From Symbiodinium natans (taxonomy: Eukaryota > Sar > Dinophyceae > Suessiales > Symbiodiniaceae): a stretch of 50,000 nucleotides of DNA. The position numbers were made by a program, and so were the translations under genes. The notes under the pieces are model-generated. The model had not been told where the DNA came from and made no database searches. It saw nothing but the letters and a program-made list of their open reading frames with translations. The DNA lies in NCBI GenBank assembly GCA_905221605.1, contig CAJNDS010000827.1:1-50000 (forward strand), read 5' to 3'. Shown one piece after another: positions 19,283-29,513 of the stretch (within the stretch, counting starts at the first letter, position 1; every line of letters begins with the position of its first letter).

Positions 19283-19640
19283 CTCAAGGCAGGACCTCGA
19301 TTTGTACGAGGACCTGGAGGCTCCACTCTCGAGCTCTTGCGTTTCAGGCTGCCGTGTAGAACTGGCCACATTCGCAAGGGCACTCGCGCCGCGTCAGATG
19401 GCGACAGTGCCTCTGCACCTTGTCTATAGGTTGTTCCTAGCCAGAGCTAGGAGAGCCGCGGTCCTTGCGCACAGAGTGTCTATAGATCGTTTGAATCTAC
19501 GTTTCCTTTTTTCATTTTCCTGACCCGAAGAGCCGCGTTCCTTGCGCCCATCAGCATGCTAACGGACTGAGGAGGGCGGCGGAGAGGCCTGGCGCCTTGA
19601 CTGCCTCAACACGTTGCAGGCCCGTGGGAAAGTTCGGAGC
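19283..19640 (+). repeat. Diverged duplicate of 43109-43415
   Basis: Shared blocks include CAGGACCTCGATTTG, GCTCTTGCGTTTCAGG, AGAGCCGCG and GGGAAAGTTCGGAGC, in the same order and orientation. A plus-strand frame here (LEAPLSSSCVSGCRVE, then PLHLVYRLFLARARRAAVLA) is broken by small indels in the other copy, so it is unclear which strand, if any, is coding. Confidence 0.7.
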
Positions 19641-19710
19641 AGGGCAAAGCCACAGCCTGCTAGATTCACATACCCAAACCACGCCCCTAAAAAAGAAAAT
19701 GGGCCCGGAC

Positions 19711-20280
19711 CTATGTCCGGAAACCCCGGAAATAGGGCCGGACTAAAATCTTGGGGCTTTCTTTGCCCCCCCCCACCCCCACCCCACTTCGCCCACCCCG
19801 TAAAGGGGGAAGAGCCTTGTGTTTCAAATGGAAGGTGGGGTTAGGCTGTGCCCCCGCCCCCTTCCCAAAGCTTGTCAGATGAAGCCCTTCCACGCACATC
19901 GTGCGAGCATTCTGTTTGCAAATGGATTGCGAACCAGCCAAGCCCCTTGCTTTTTCAAGCCGTGCAAGCTTGCTTCTAGCACCATTTGAATCCTTTCCAA
20001 ACCCATCGTGCGAGCATTCCTTTGGCAAGCCTTTCAACATGCGCAGGACTGGTAGGATGCATGGGACTTGAGTGAGAGCATGACTTGTAAACCCTGTACT
20101 TTGGCATGCAAAAGCGTGACCTTTGAACCATTTGAACCTGTGCTCTAGCCCACCTCTGGACGAGAGTGCGATTTTGACCCCGAATGAGTACGAAAGGCTG
20201 AGGGTTCGTTTGGTGCTTTTCGGTCGCAAGTGCTGCAAAAGGCAGCAGCTTTGCGCTTTCAGAGGCTGCACGTACTGCAA
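19711..20280 (-). other. Long minus-strand open frame of doubtful status
   Basis: 189 codons without a stop and without Lys/Ala or repeat bias at the start. However, it contains two copies of CATCGTGCGAGCATTC (about 19896 and 20006) and a Gly-rich end caused by a C-run at 19768-19790. No motif recognised; it could be a real exon or chance. Confidence 0.25.
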
Positions 20281-20334
20281 GTAGCCGTTTGTAGGAGGCC
20301 GTGGCCGTTTTTTGTGGATGTCATGCTTCGCTGT

Positions 20335-20560
20335 CGGTGGGGGGGGGGGGTGGTTGCGTTCGTTTCTGTGTATCCTTGCCCTGAGCTCTAAGACTTTACA
20401 TTTCGGGCTTTGGGTTACTGTTGTGGTTTTAAGGTCTGGGGGTTGGGGAGGGGGGGTGGGGGAGGGGGTGGGGGCGGGGAGGGGGGTGGGGGATGGGGAG
20501 GGGTGGGGGAGGGGGGGGTGAGGGGGGTGGGAGAGGGGGGTGGGGGGTGGGGGTTGGTTG
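20335..20560. repeat. G-rich tract, quadruplex-prone
   Basis: On the plus strand about 120 bases of GGGGAGGGGGGTGGGG-type sequence flanked by two copies of CCTTGCCC(C)TGAGCTCTAAGACT (about 20370 and 20573), i.e. the G-tract lies between direct repeats. Confidence 0.85.
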
Positions 20561-20579
20561 CGTTATGCATATCCTTGCC

Positions 20580-21147
20580 CCTGAGCTCTAAGACTAGTCT
20601 TGGAGAGTAGGCTTGCAGACGTGAGGCTGTAAGCTTTAAAACCTTAGCTCTGGGGTTTAGGCTCGGCTTTGGGGTTTCGGCTGTACGAGTTTAGGGTTGA
20701 GAAGGTCGTGTGCCCTTACAAGCCCCAAAAAGCTGTGTATGCCGAAGAAGTTCCCACAAAAGCCGGAACATACAGTCACGTACCGTGAATTCCGGAACAC
20801 TCAAAACAGAAGCCGAAGCACCCAGAATCCCCCAACAAAAACTGTGTATGCCCAACAAGTTTGCAGAAATTCCGGAAAGCAGTGTACTTAATTATGGCCG
20901 ACAGGCGTGTACCCTCAAGTCCGAAATCCTCAAGACAAAGCCTGAAGCGCCCACAATTCCCCAAAAGGCGTCTACGCCCACGATCTCACTCATGGCGCCT
21001 TGGTCGCAGGGTCGTAGTTCCTGTACATTCCCAGGGTTTCAGGGTCAAGGCTTCGGTTTCAGGATTATCTAAGAGTTTCGGAATGTAGGTTTTTGGGGTT
21101 GGGGTCCCTGGTGCTCTGATTGTGGTCTATGGTGGTCAGGTACGATA
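20580..21147. other. Unassigned
   Basis: Contains an internal repeat: CCCAAAAAGCTGTGTATGCC at 20725 is echoed by AAAACTGTGTATGCCCAACA at 20838 and GCGTCTACGCCC at 20967. No convincing gene. Confidence 0.4.
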
Positions 21148-21293
21148 GTTTAGATAGTTTGCCGAGTTTGAAGATGTTCCCCCCCCGCCACAAAGTATCC
21201 TCTTACCAAAGATGTCGGGGTTTTGATCGTTCACATAATTTGAGGGCTTGCAGGGAGGACCCTGAAATCATCTAAACTGCAAACTATCTAAAC
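21148..21293. mobile_element. Inverted-repeat element (MITE-like), 146 bp
   Basis: Perfect 15-base terminal inverted repeats, GTTTAGATAGTTTGC and GCAAACTATCTAAAC, enclose unique DNA without an open frame. Single copy in the window, so mobility is inferred from structure only. Confidence 0.55.
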
Positions 21294-21299
21294 CCCCTT

Positions 21300-22640
21300 G
21301 AATCTCTTGCCGGGAGACCCAGCATGCACGCTATGCATGAAAGTTTCTCTTACAAATACGTATATCTTATATACACCTCCTCAAGCCCTAGTCAAACCCT
21401 AAATCCCTATAGACCACACCACCCCACCCGAAATCCTCAATCCCGAAGCTCTACTCAGCCCATAGAACGAACATCCAGAGTTTCCTGACTCACAGAAGCC
21501 CTAAAGACCCTAAACTACATGAACCTGAAAGCCACTAAACCCCTAATTTTCTGAAACCTTGGACCCTTTCTTTTTTTGTTTTTGTTTTTTGTTTTTTCTT
21601 TTGTTTTTTGCAAACCTTGGATTTAAGAGAAGAACGAAAACCCAGAACCCCACGTGCTGTTGGTCTTGGGAATTATTTGCTTGGTAGTACACGTATCCCG
21701 TTATTGTTTAGGGCGAGGTTTAGGGCTTCCCGTGCTGACAGCCAGCAAGGTATAATGGGTGCAGGCTTCAGGAAAGTTAAAGAGACCCTAAACCCCAAAC
21801 CTTCTTGTTTTCTAGGGCAGACCCGAAATGCTCGAAACTCCATGGTATAGAGGGTGGCTCGGTGGCTAAACAGGAGGGCGGGGGTCGCTCTTCGCGTGCA
21901 GAAGCTGAGGCCTAGAACCAGCCTTATCTCGCGCACAGTCGCACACCCTCATTCTGCAGTATGCCCCCCCTTATATAAAGAAGAGGGGTGGGCGCGTTAC
22001 GGTTTGAGTTTCTTTAGGCCGAGAGCATACCTGATTTACCTGATTGCCCCTGCGAGGCCATGAAGTAGCGTGGGCACGTTTCGCGCAGGCGCCGTTGGCA
22101 GCCGGCTACAGCTGCTTGCGTTTAAGCCTTGCCATGCACTCAGGGCTTTACTGGCGGACTGCCCATCTCAACGTAGTAGATGGTGCTCGCTGCTGCATAT
22201 AGTGTATTGCGCATCTCATTGAGGTTCTAAATCGTTAAAGGTTTCCGGCATTCTGGGTCATGTTTTGAGAGGGGTCGCCAGGGCTTCCCGTGTCGCAGAA
22301 TCGCGATATGGTGTCTGCCGCAACTGCGCAACTGTGCTGTGATGTTATTTTCTACTGCATGCCCAGTAGCTGAAAGCAGCCTAATAAACGTCTTGGTTGA
22401 TCACAGCCTGGTGGCAGCTGCAGGGGCATGAGCAGCCAAAAATGATCGACTCACAGTCCTTCGAAATGTTTGTGGACGGCATGTGCTGCATCTCTGCATA
22501 GAAGTGCTGCGCTCAGCACTCTTGACAGAGATGCAAAATCGGCGCGCTTAGGGCTACCCGCATTTGCCTGCTTCGCGCGCACGACATGCCTAAAAAGTAG
22601 GTATTTGCGACACTTCGTGGCTTCGTTCGGGCGAATGGCC
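21300..22640. other. Unassigned
   Basis: Scattered CCC(T/A)AA derivatives, a poly-T/GTTTTT tract at 21570-21610, and no frame I can defend. The stretch 22070-22440 is free of telomere motifs and of moderate composition; it might hold exons but no splice pattern is evident. Confidence 0.35.
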
Positions 22641-22644
22641 AGAG

Positions 22645-23245
22645 CATCCATGTCCACACGATGATAACGTCCGTGTTACCAAAGCATCCATGTCCGCACG
22701 ATGATAATGCCTGTGTTACCACTGAGCATCCATGTCCGCGAGATAGTAATGTCCGTGTTACGATTGCGTGCGACTGGCCAGAGCATCCATGTCTGCAAGA
22801 TGATAATGTCCATGTTACTCGAGCACCCATGTCCTCGCGATGATAATGTCCGTGTTACTAGAGCATCCATGCCCGCGCGATGATAGCGTCCGTGTTACCA
22901 CTGCGTGTGAATGTGTCCGTGCGATGAAAACGCCCGTGTTGCCATTCGTGCGAATGGCCAGAGCATCCATGCCCGCACGAGGACAACCTCCGTGTTACTA
23001 GAGCATCCATGTCCACACGATGATAACGCCCGTGTTGCCAGGGCACGCGATGATAAGGTCCTTGCTACCAGAGCATCCATGTCCACACGATGATAACGTC
23101 CGTGTTACCAGAGCATCCATGTCCGCGCGATGATAACGTCCGTGTTACCAGAGCATCCATGTCCGCGCGATGATAATGTCCGTGTTACCAGATCATCCAT
23201 GTCCGCGCGATGATAACGTCCGTGTTACCACTGCGCGCGAATGGC
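22645..23245. repeat. 40-bp satellite
   Basis: About 14 copies of a 40-base unit (GAGCATCCATGTCCGCGCGA then TGATAACGTCCGTGTTACCA) with point variants and a few longer interruptions ending CACTGCGTGCGAATGGCCA. Frames open on both strands are caused by the repeat. Confidence 0.95.
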
Positions 23246-23249
23246 CAGA

Positions 23250-24165
23250 GCAACCATGTGCATGCACAACATTTTGAACTGCTTTTGCATCTACGCGAAC
23301 GCGAATGATGTCCAGGACGCTCTCCCGCCCAACCAAGCCTTCGTGGACACTACGTGGCTGAAATGCCGGAGCCGTGATTTCAAAAAACCAAAAAAACGCC
23401 AAAATGCCTAATTTCTTTCGCCATCCGAAAAATACAAATCTCATTTTGCGATTAGAGCCCTCTCTAAGCCTTCCACATACTCACCCCGTTGCTGCGTGGG
23501 TGGCAAACGCGGTACAGTGTGTAGAGTTTAGACTCTCAGAGGCGGTTAACGCCCCTGAGAGGTACCAGTAGGTTAGGGAGCGCCGAACTCTCGGGCAGAG
23601 TTGGCAAAGAGGCAAGGGATTCGTAAGCCCCCAAGACTTCACGAAACAACCCAGGATCATCTCTAATACCAGAATCCCTAAGCCCCTCAACCCTAAAATC
23701 CCTAAGCGGAGGGCTCTCCGGGATGGCATGAGCTCTCGTCGTTTGTCGCAGCAATTTTAGGTTCTTTGAGCCTTTCTGGGTTTAGTGGGGTTTCTTCAGA
23801 AGGTTCTGGAAGTCTGAACCCCTGGGCAGTGTGGACCCTAAATCAAGAAAGGGGAAAGTTCGCGAATGTGCAGCCACGTAATTGTTTCACCCTAAACCTG
23901 AAACCCTAAAGGCCACAGCTCGATCGGCTCTCTATAAACAGAAAAAACAGCAAATGTAGGTTTGAAGCTTTTAGGGTTCAGGGATGAGGGCCGTTCAGGG
24001 TTTGGGGCCATTCCCCTCATAAGCCAGCAGAAGCCCAATACCCCCCCCCCCCGTGGGTGGCTTAAATAGGGTCTATTTGGAAGGTGGGACTCGGGTTTTC
24101 TTATAGCCATACACGTTTCCACGAGGGTACGCTGCTGTCACGTCAGTCGTACTATGGAGGCCTCA
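23250..24165. other. Unassigned with telomere derivatives
   Basis: Unique DNA to about 23600, then CCTAA-type derivatives. At 24062-24082 stands AAATAGGGTCTATTTGGAA, the terminal sequence of the small element at 31885-31989, here as a solitary end next to a C-run. Confidence 0.4.
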
Positions 24166-24169
24166 GGAA

Positions 24170-26765
24170 CAAGAACCAGGTAGTTCCTCTTTTCTCTTCT
24201 CTTTTTCTCCTCAATCCTAAAGTCGAAGGCTCTCGTGAGGAGAAGAGAAGGGAGAGAAGGAGGGAAAGATAAGAGGAACACGATTTTCATGGGAAGAGCC
24301 AAGAAAAGAATAGAAGAGAGATAAAACAAGGCGCAAAGAAGATGGTACTCTTCTTTATCTATCCTCTCTCCCTTATCTCTCCGTTCCCTCTGTCTTTTCG
24401 AAATGAGAAAAACAAAAAGAAAGATGAAAAGAAGAAGGGTTAGGAAAAGAGCCGAAGAGATAGGCCGAAAAGAGGGGTATGGTGAAGTACGGCAAAGGTC
24501 CACGCACAAGGAGTCACCTTCTGCTTACCCTTCCACTGCTTGATTTTACAAGCTCCTTTCTTGTGTTTTATCAGTTAAAATTAAAAGGAAACAGAAGGAG
24601 AGAAGGGAAAGGGAAGTGAGAGAGGAGAGACAACAAGGAGGCCATTTTAATTTCCTGTGAGTTATCAAAAGGAATGCAATATTATGGGAAGAGCAATGGA
24701 AAAAAAGAGTGGAAGAGAAATTAAGACAGGAGAGGGAGGTGCAAAAATAAGGCAAAGAGAAGATGGTGCCGTTTTCATCTCACCTCTCGTTCTTATCTTC
24801 CTCTTCTCTGGTTCTTTTCCCTGTGAAATAAAAAAACAAAAGGAAGGACAATGAACATATAAAGGAACCCGTTTTCGTTTTCCGTTTGGGCACAAGGAAA
24901 AAAACAGAGGCGATAGGGCGAGAGGAGGGGTTTGCTGAAGCATGGGGAGGGTGTACGGGCAAGGGGCCAACTCCGCCCACTTCCCCCATCCATTGAAAGA
25001 GGAAAAGGAACAGGGCCTCCATTCCCCTCTTATTCTTCCTTTCTTGCGTTTTTGTCGTTTAGAAGGGAACAGGAGAAGAGGAGGGAGAGAGAAGGAGAGA
25101 GGAGACATAAAAAGGGTTGCATTTTTAATGGGAAGAGCAAAGAAAAGACCAGAAGAGAGATGATGGGAGAAGAGGGGGAGACAAAACAAGGCGCACAGAA
25201 AATGGGCAGATAAGAAGAGAGGAAAGGGAATGACCAAGTACAATGAGGAGTTCTTCAATTTCCCTCCCTATCTCTTATGTTACTTTTCCTTCTTGTGGGG
25301 TGTCCCTTTTTCTCTTGAAGATGCAGAAAACGATTGAAAAGGACACCCGTTCCATCGCCCATATGTAGGGAAAGAGAGAGAATCATGAGCATCAGCTGGG
25401 CTTGCTGCCAATCCAACATGGGCGTCCCTTTTAATCGCATTCTGTGTCCTTTTTTCTCGCTTGAAGATGCAGAAAACGATCCAAAAGCACATCTGTTGGA
25501 GGAAGAGAGAAGGAGAGAGGAGAGATACCAAGGATTGCATATTTAATGGGAAGAGCAAGGAAGAGAATAGAAGACAGATGAATAGAGAAGATGGCGCTCT
25601 TCTTTATCTATTCCCTCTCCCTTGTTTCTCCCTTCCCTCTTTCTTTTCGAAATGAGAAAAACAAAAAGGAAGAACTATGAGAAGGAGAAGAGTAAGGAAA
25701 GGAACAGAAGAGATAGGCCGAGAGCATGAATATGATGGAGTATTATGGAAAGGCTCACGCGCAAGGAGTCGCCCTCTGCTTACCTTTTCACTGCTTTATC
25801 ATATGAGTTCCTTTCTTGTGTTTTATCAGTTAAAAGGAAGCGGAAGAAGAGAAGGGAAAGGGAAGTGAGAGAGGAAAAGGATGCTATGTTTCCCGAAGCG
25901 TGCTGCAAGGAATAGAAGAGACAGGAAGCAAGGAGACGGAATCACAAAATAAGGCGCAAAGCTGTACATATCATCTCTCCCTTGTCTCTCCCTATTCCCT
26001 TTCGAACTAGAAAAACCATTCTTGCTTTTCACAGATAGGTTCCCTCTCTCCTCTTCAGGAAATCCCCTTTCCCTTATGTTGCTTTTTGAAGCGAATAAGA
26101 AAAATAGCAGATAAGAAGAGAGGAAAGGGTCAATTTCCCTCCCTATCTCTTATGTTGCTTTTCCTTCTTGTGGGGTGTCCCTGTTTCTCTTGAAGATGCA
26201 GAAAACGATTGAAAAGGACACCCGTTCCATCGCCCATGTGTAGGGAAAGAGAGAGAATCATGAGCATCAGCTGGGCTTGCTGCCAATCCAACATGGGCGT
26301 CCCTTTTAATCGCAGTCTGTGTCCTTTTTTCTCGCTTGAAGATGCAGAAAACGATCCAAAAGCACATCTGTTGGAGGAAGAGAGAAGGAGAGAGGAGAGA
26401 TACCAAGGATTGCATATTTAATGGGAAGAGCAAGGAAGAGAATAGAAGACAGATGAATAGAGAAGAGGGAGAGACAAAACAAGGCGCAGAGAAGATGGCA
26501 CTCTTCTTTATCTATTCTCTCTCCCTTGTTTCTCCCTTCCCTCTTTCTTTTCGAAATGAGAAAAACAAAAAGGAAGAACTATGAGAAGGAGAAGAGTAAG
26601 GAAAGGAACAGAAGAGATAGGCCGAGAGGATGAATATGATGGAGTATTATGGAAAGGCTCACGCGCAAGGAGTCACCCTCTGCTTACCTTTCCACTGCTT
26701 TATCATATGAGTTCCTTTCTTGTGTTTTATCAGTTAAAAGGAAGCAGAAGAGAAGGGAAAAGCAA
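24170..26765. repeat. Purine-rich duplicated modules
   Basis: Strongly A/G-biased DNA on the plus strand built of repeated modules (for example CGAAATGAGAAAAACAAAAAG; AAGAGATAGGCCGA). The best-preserved pair is 25255-25862 and 26130-26762, offset 875 bases at the left and 904 at the right. Earlier modules at 24170-24560, 24540-24960 and 24960-25255 are more diverged. Frames on both strands are bias artefacts. Confidence 0.85.
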
Positions 26766-26778
26766 AAATTGAGCCCAA

Positions 26779-29070
26779 CATTTTAGGACCAGGGCTTGCG
26801 ATCTGACTCTTTGGAGCAAAAATCGATTCCAAAATCTTAGGGACCAGGGCTTGCGATGTTACTCTTTGGAGCAAGAAATGAGCCCAAAATCTTAAAGACC
26901 GGGGCTTGCGATTTCACCTTTTGGAGCAAATACTGGGCCCAAAATCTTAGGGACCAGGGCTTGCAATTTGACTCCGTGGAGCACAAATCGACCCCGAAAT
27001 CTTAGGGACCAGGGCTTGCGATTTGACTCTGTGGAGCACAAATCGACCCCGAAAACTTAGGGACCAGGGCTTGCGAATTGACTCTTTGGAGCAAAAATCG
27101 ACCCAAAAATCTACGGGACCAGGGCTTGCGATTTTACTCTTTGGCGCAAAAACTGGGCCCCAAATCTTAGGGACCAGGGCTTGCGATGTCACTCTTTGGA
27201 GCAAAATTGAACCCAAAGTCTTAGGGACCAGGGCTTGCGATTTGACTCTTTGGAGCAAAAACTGGGCCCAAAATCTTAGGGAGCAGGGTTTGCGATTTGA
27301 CTCTTTGGAGCAAAAACTGGGCCCCAAATCTTAGGGACCGGGGCTTGCGGTTTGACTCTTTGGAGCAAAAATTGAGCCCAAAATCTTAGGGACCAGGGCT
27401 TGCGATTTGACTCTTTGAACCAAAAACTGGGCCCAAAATCTTAGGGACAAGGGCTTGCGATGTCACTCTTTGGAGCAAAAAATGAACCCAAAATCTTAGG
27501 GACCAGGGCTTGCGATTTGACTCTTTGGAGCAAAAACTGGGCCCCAAATCTTAGGGACCAGGCTTGCGATTTGACTCTTTGGAGCAAAAATCGAACCCAA
27601 AATCTTAGGGACCAGGGCTTGCGATTTGACTCTTCGGAGCAAAAACTGGGCCCAAGATCTTAGGGACCAGGGCTTGCGATGTCACTCTTTGGAGCAACAA
27701 TGAATGCAAAATCTTAGGGACCAGGGCCTGCGATGTGACTCTTTGGAGCAAAAATTGGGCCCAAAATCTTAGGGACCAGGGCTTGCGATTTGACTCTTTG
27801 GAGCAAAAACTGGGCCCAAGATCTTAGGGACCAGGGCTTGCGATGTCACTCTTTGGAGCAAAAAATGAACCCAAAATCTTAGGGACCAGGGCTTGCGATT
27901 TGACTCTTTGGAGCAAAAACTGGGCCCCAAATCTTAGGGACCAGGGCTTGCGATGTCACTCTTTGGAGCAAAAAACGAACCCAAAATCTTAAGGACCAGG
28001 GCTTGCGATGTCACTCTTTGGAGCAAAAATTGAACCCAAAATCTTAGGGACCAGGACTTGCGATGTCACTCTTTGGAGCAAAAACTGGGCCCCAAATCTT
28101 AGGGACCAGGGCTTGCGATGTCACTCTTTGGAGCAAAAAATGAACCCAAAATCTTAGGGACCAGGGCTTGCGATGTTACTCTTTGGAGCAAAAACTGGGC
28201 CCCAAATCTTAGGGACCAGGGCTTGCGATGTCACTCTTTGGAGCAAAAATTGAACCCAAAATCTTAGGGACCAGGACTTGCGATGTCACTCTTTGGAGCA
28301 AAAACTGGGCCCCCAATCTTAGGGACCAGAGCTTGCGATGTCACTCTTTGGAGCAAAAATTGAACCCAAAATCTTAGGGACCAGGGCTTGCGATTTGACT
28401 CTTCGGAGCAAAAACTGGGCCCCAAATCTTAGGGACCAGGGCTTGCGATGTTACTCTTTGGAGCAAAGATTGAACCCAAAATCTTAGGGACCAGGGCTTG
28501 CGATTTGACCCTTTGGAGCAAAAACTGGGCCCAAAATCTTAGGGACCAGGGCTTGCGATTTGACTCTTTGGAGCAACTGGGCCCAAGATCTTAGGGACCA
28601 GGGCTTGCGATGTCACTCTTTTGGGCAAGAAATGAGCCCAAAATCTTAGGGAGCAGGGCTTGCGATTTGACCCTTTGGAGCAAAAACTGTGCCCCAAATC
28701 TTAGGGACCAGGGCTTGCGGTTTGACTCTGTGGAGCAAAAATTGAACCCGAAATCTTCGGGACCAGGGCTTGCGATTTGACTCTTCGGAGCAAGAAATGA
28801 GCCCAAAATCTTAAGGACCAGGGCTTGCTTTGGAGCAAAAAACTGAGTCCAAAATCTTAGGGACCAGGGCTTGCGATTTGACTCTTTGGAGCAAAAACTG
28901 GGCCCCAAATAATAGGGACCAGGGCTTGCGATGTTACTCTTTGGGGCAAGAAATGAGCCCAAAATCTTAGGGACCAGGGCTTGCGATGTTACTCTTTGGG
29001 GCAAGAAATGAGCTCAAAATCTTAGGGACCAGGGCTTGCGATGTCACTTTTGGAGCAAAAACTGTGCCCT
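26779..29070. repeat. 55-bp satellite
   Basis: About 42 head-to-tail copies of a 55-base unit containing GGGACCAGGGCTTGCGAT and CTTTGGAGCAAAAA. Two variable spots recur as alternative states: GATTTGACTC versus GATGTCACTC or GATGTTACTC, and ACTGGGCCC versus ATTGAACCC or ATGAACCC. Since 55 is not a multiple of three, open frames here have a 165-base period and are not credible proteins. Confidence 0.95.
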
Positions 29071-29513
29071 AGTATTGGGGGGAGGAGGGCTCGTGATTTA
29101 GTATTGGGAGGAGGCCCGGGCTCGTAAATTAGTATTGGGGGGAGGCCCGGGCTCGTGATTTAGTATTGCGGGAGGCCCGGGCTCGTAAATTAGTATTGGG
29201 GGAGGCCCGGGCTCGTGATTTAGTATTGCGGGAGGCCCGGGCTCGTGATTTAGTATTGGGGGGGTTGCCCGGGCTCGTGATTTAGTATTGGGGGGAGGCC
29301 CGGCCTCGTAATTTGGAGGCCCGGACTCGTGATTTAGCCCGGGCTCGTGATTTAGTATTGGGGGGAGGCCCGGGCTCGTGATTTAGTATTGCGGGAAGGC
29401 CCGGGCTCGTAATTTAGTATTGGGGGAGGCCCGGGCTCGTGATTTAGTATTGGGGGGAGGCCCGGGCTCGTGGTTTAGTATTGGGGGGAGGAGGATGCCC
29501 CAGCCCCCACCCC
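29071..29513. repeat. ~32-bp satellite (TAGTATTGGGGGGAGGCCCG)
   Basis: About 13 copies of a unit reading TAGTATTGGGGGGAGGCCCG then GGCTCGTGATT, with deleted variants. A 260-base block of it (about 29264-29525) is repeated at 29760-30020, including its irregular short unit, so it was copied as a block. Confidence 0.9.

Noticed and set aside
22645-23245. CRISPR-like array
   Set aside because: The 40-bp units abut without unique spacers, and nothing else in the window is prokaryotic.
26779-29070. Long open frames on both strands across the 55-bp repeat
   Set aside because: The repeat lacks stops in several frames and 55 is not a multiple of three; the apparent proteins are periodic and have no other support.
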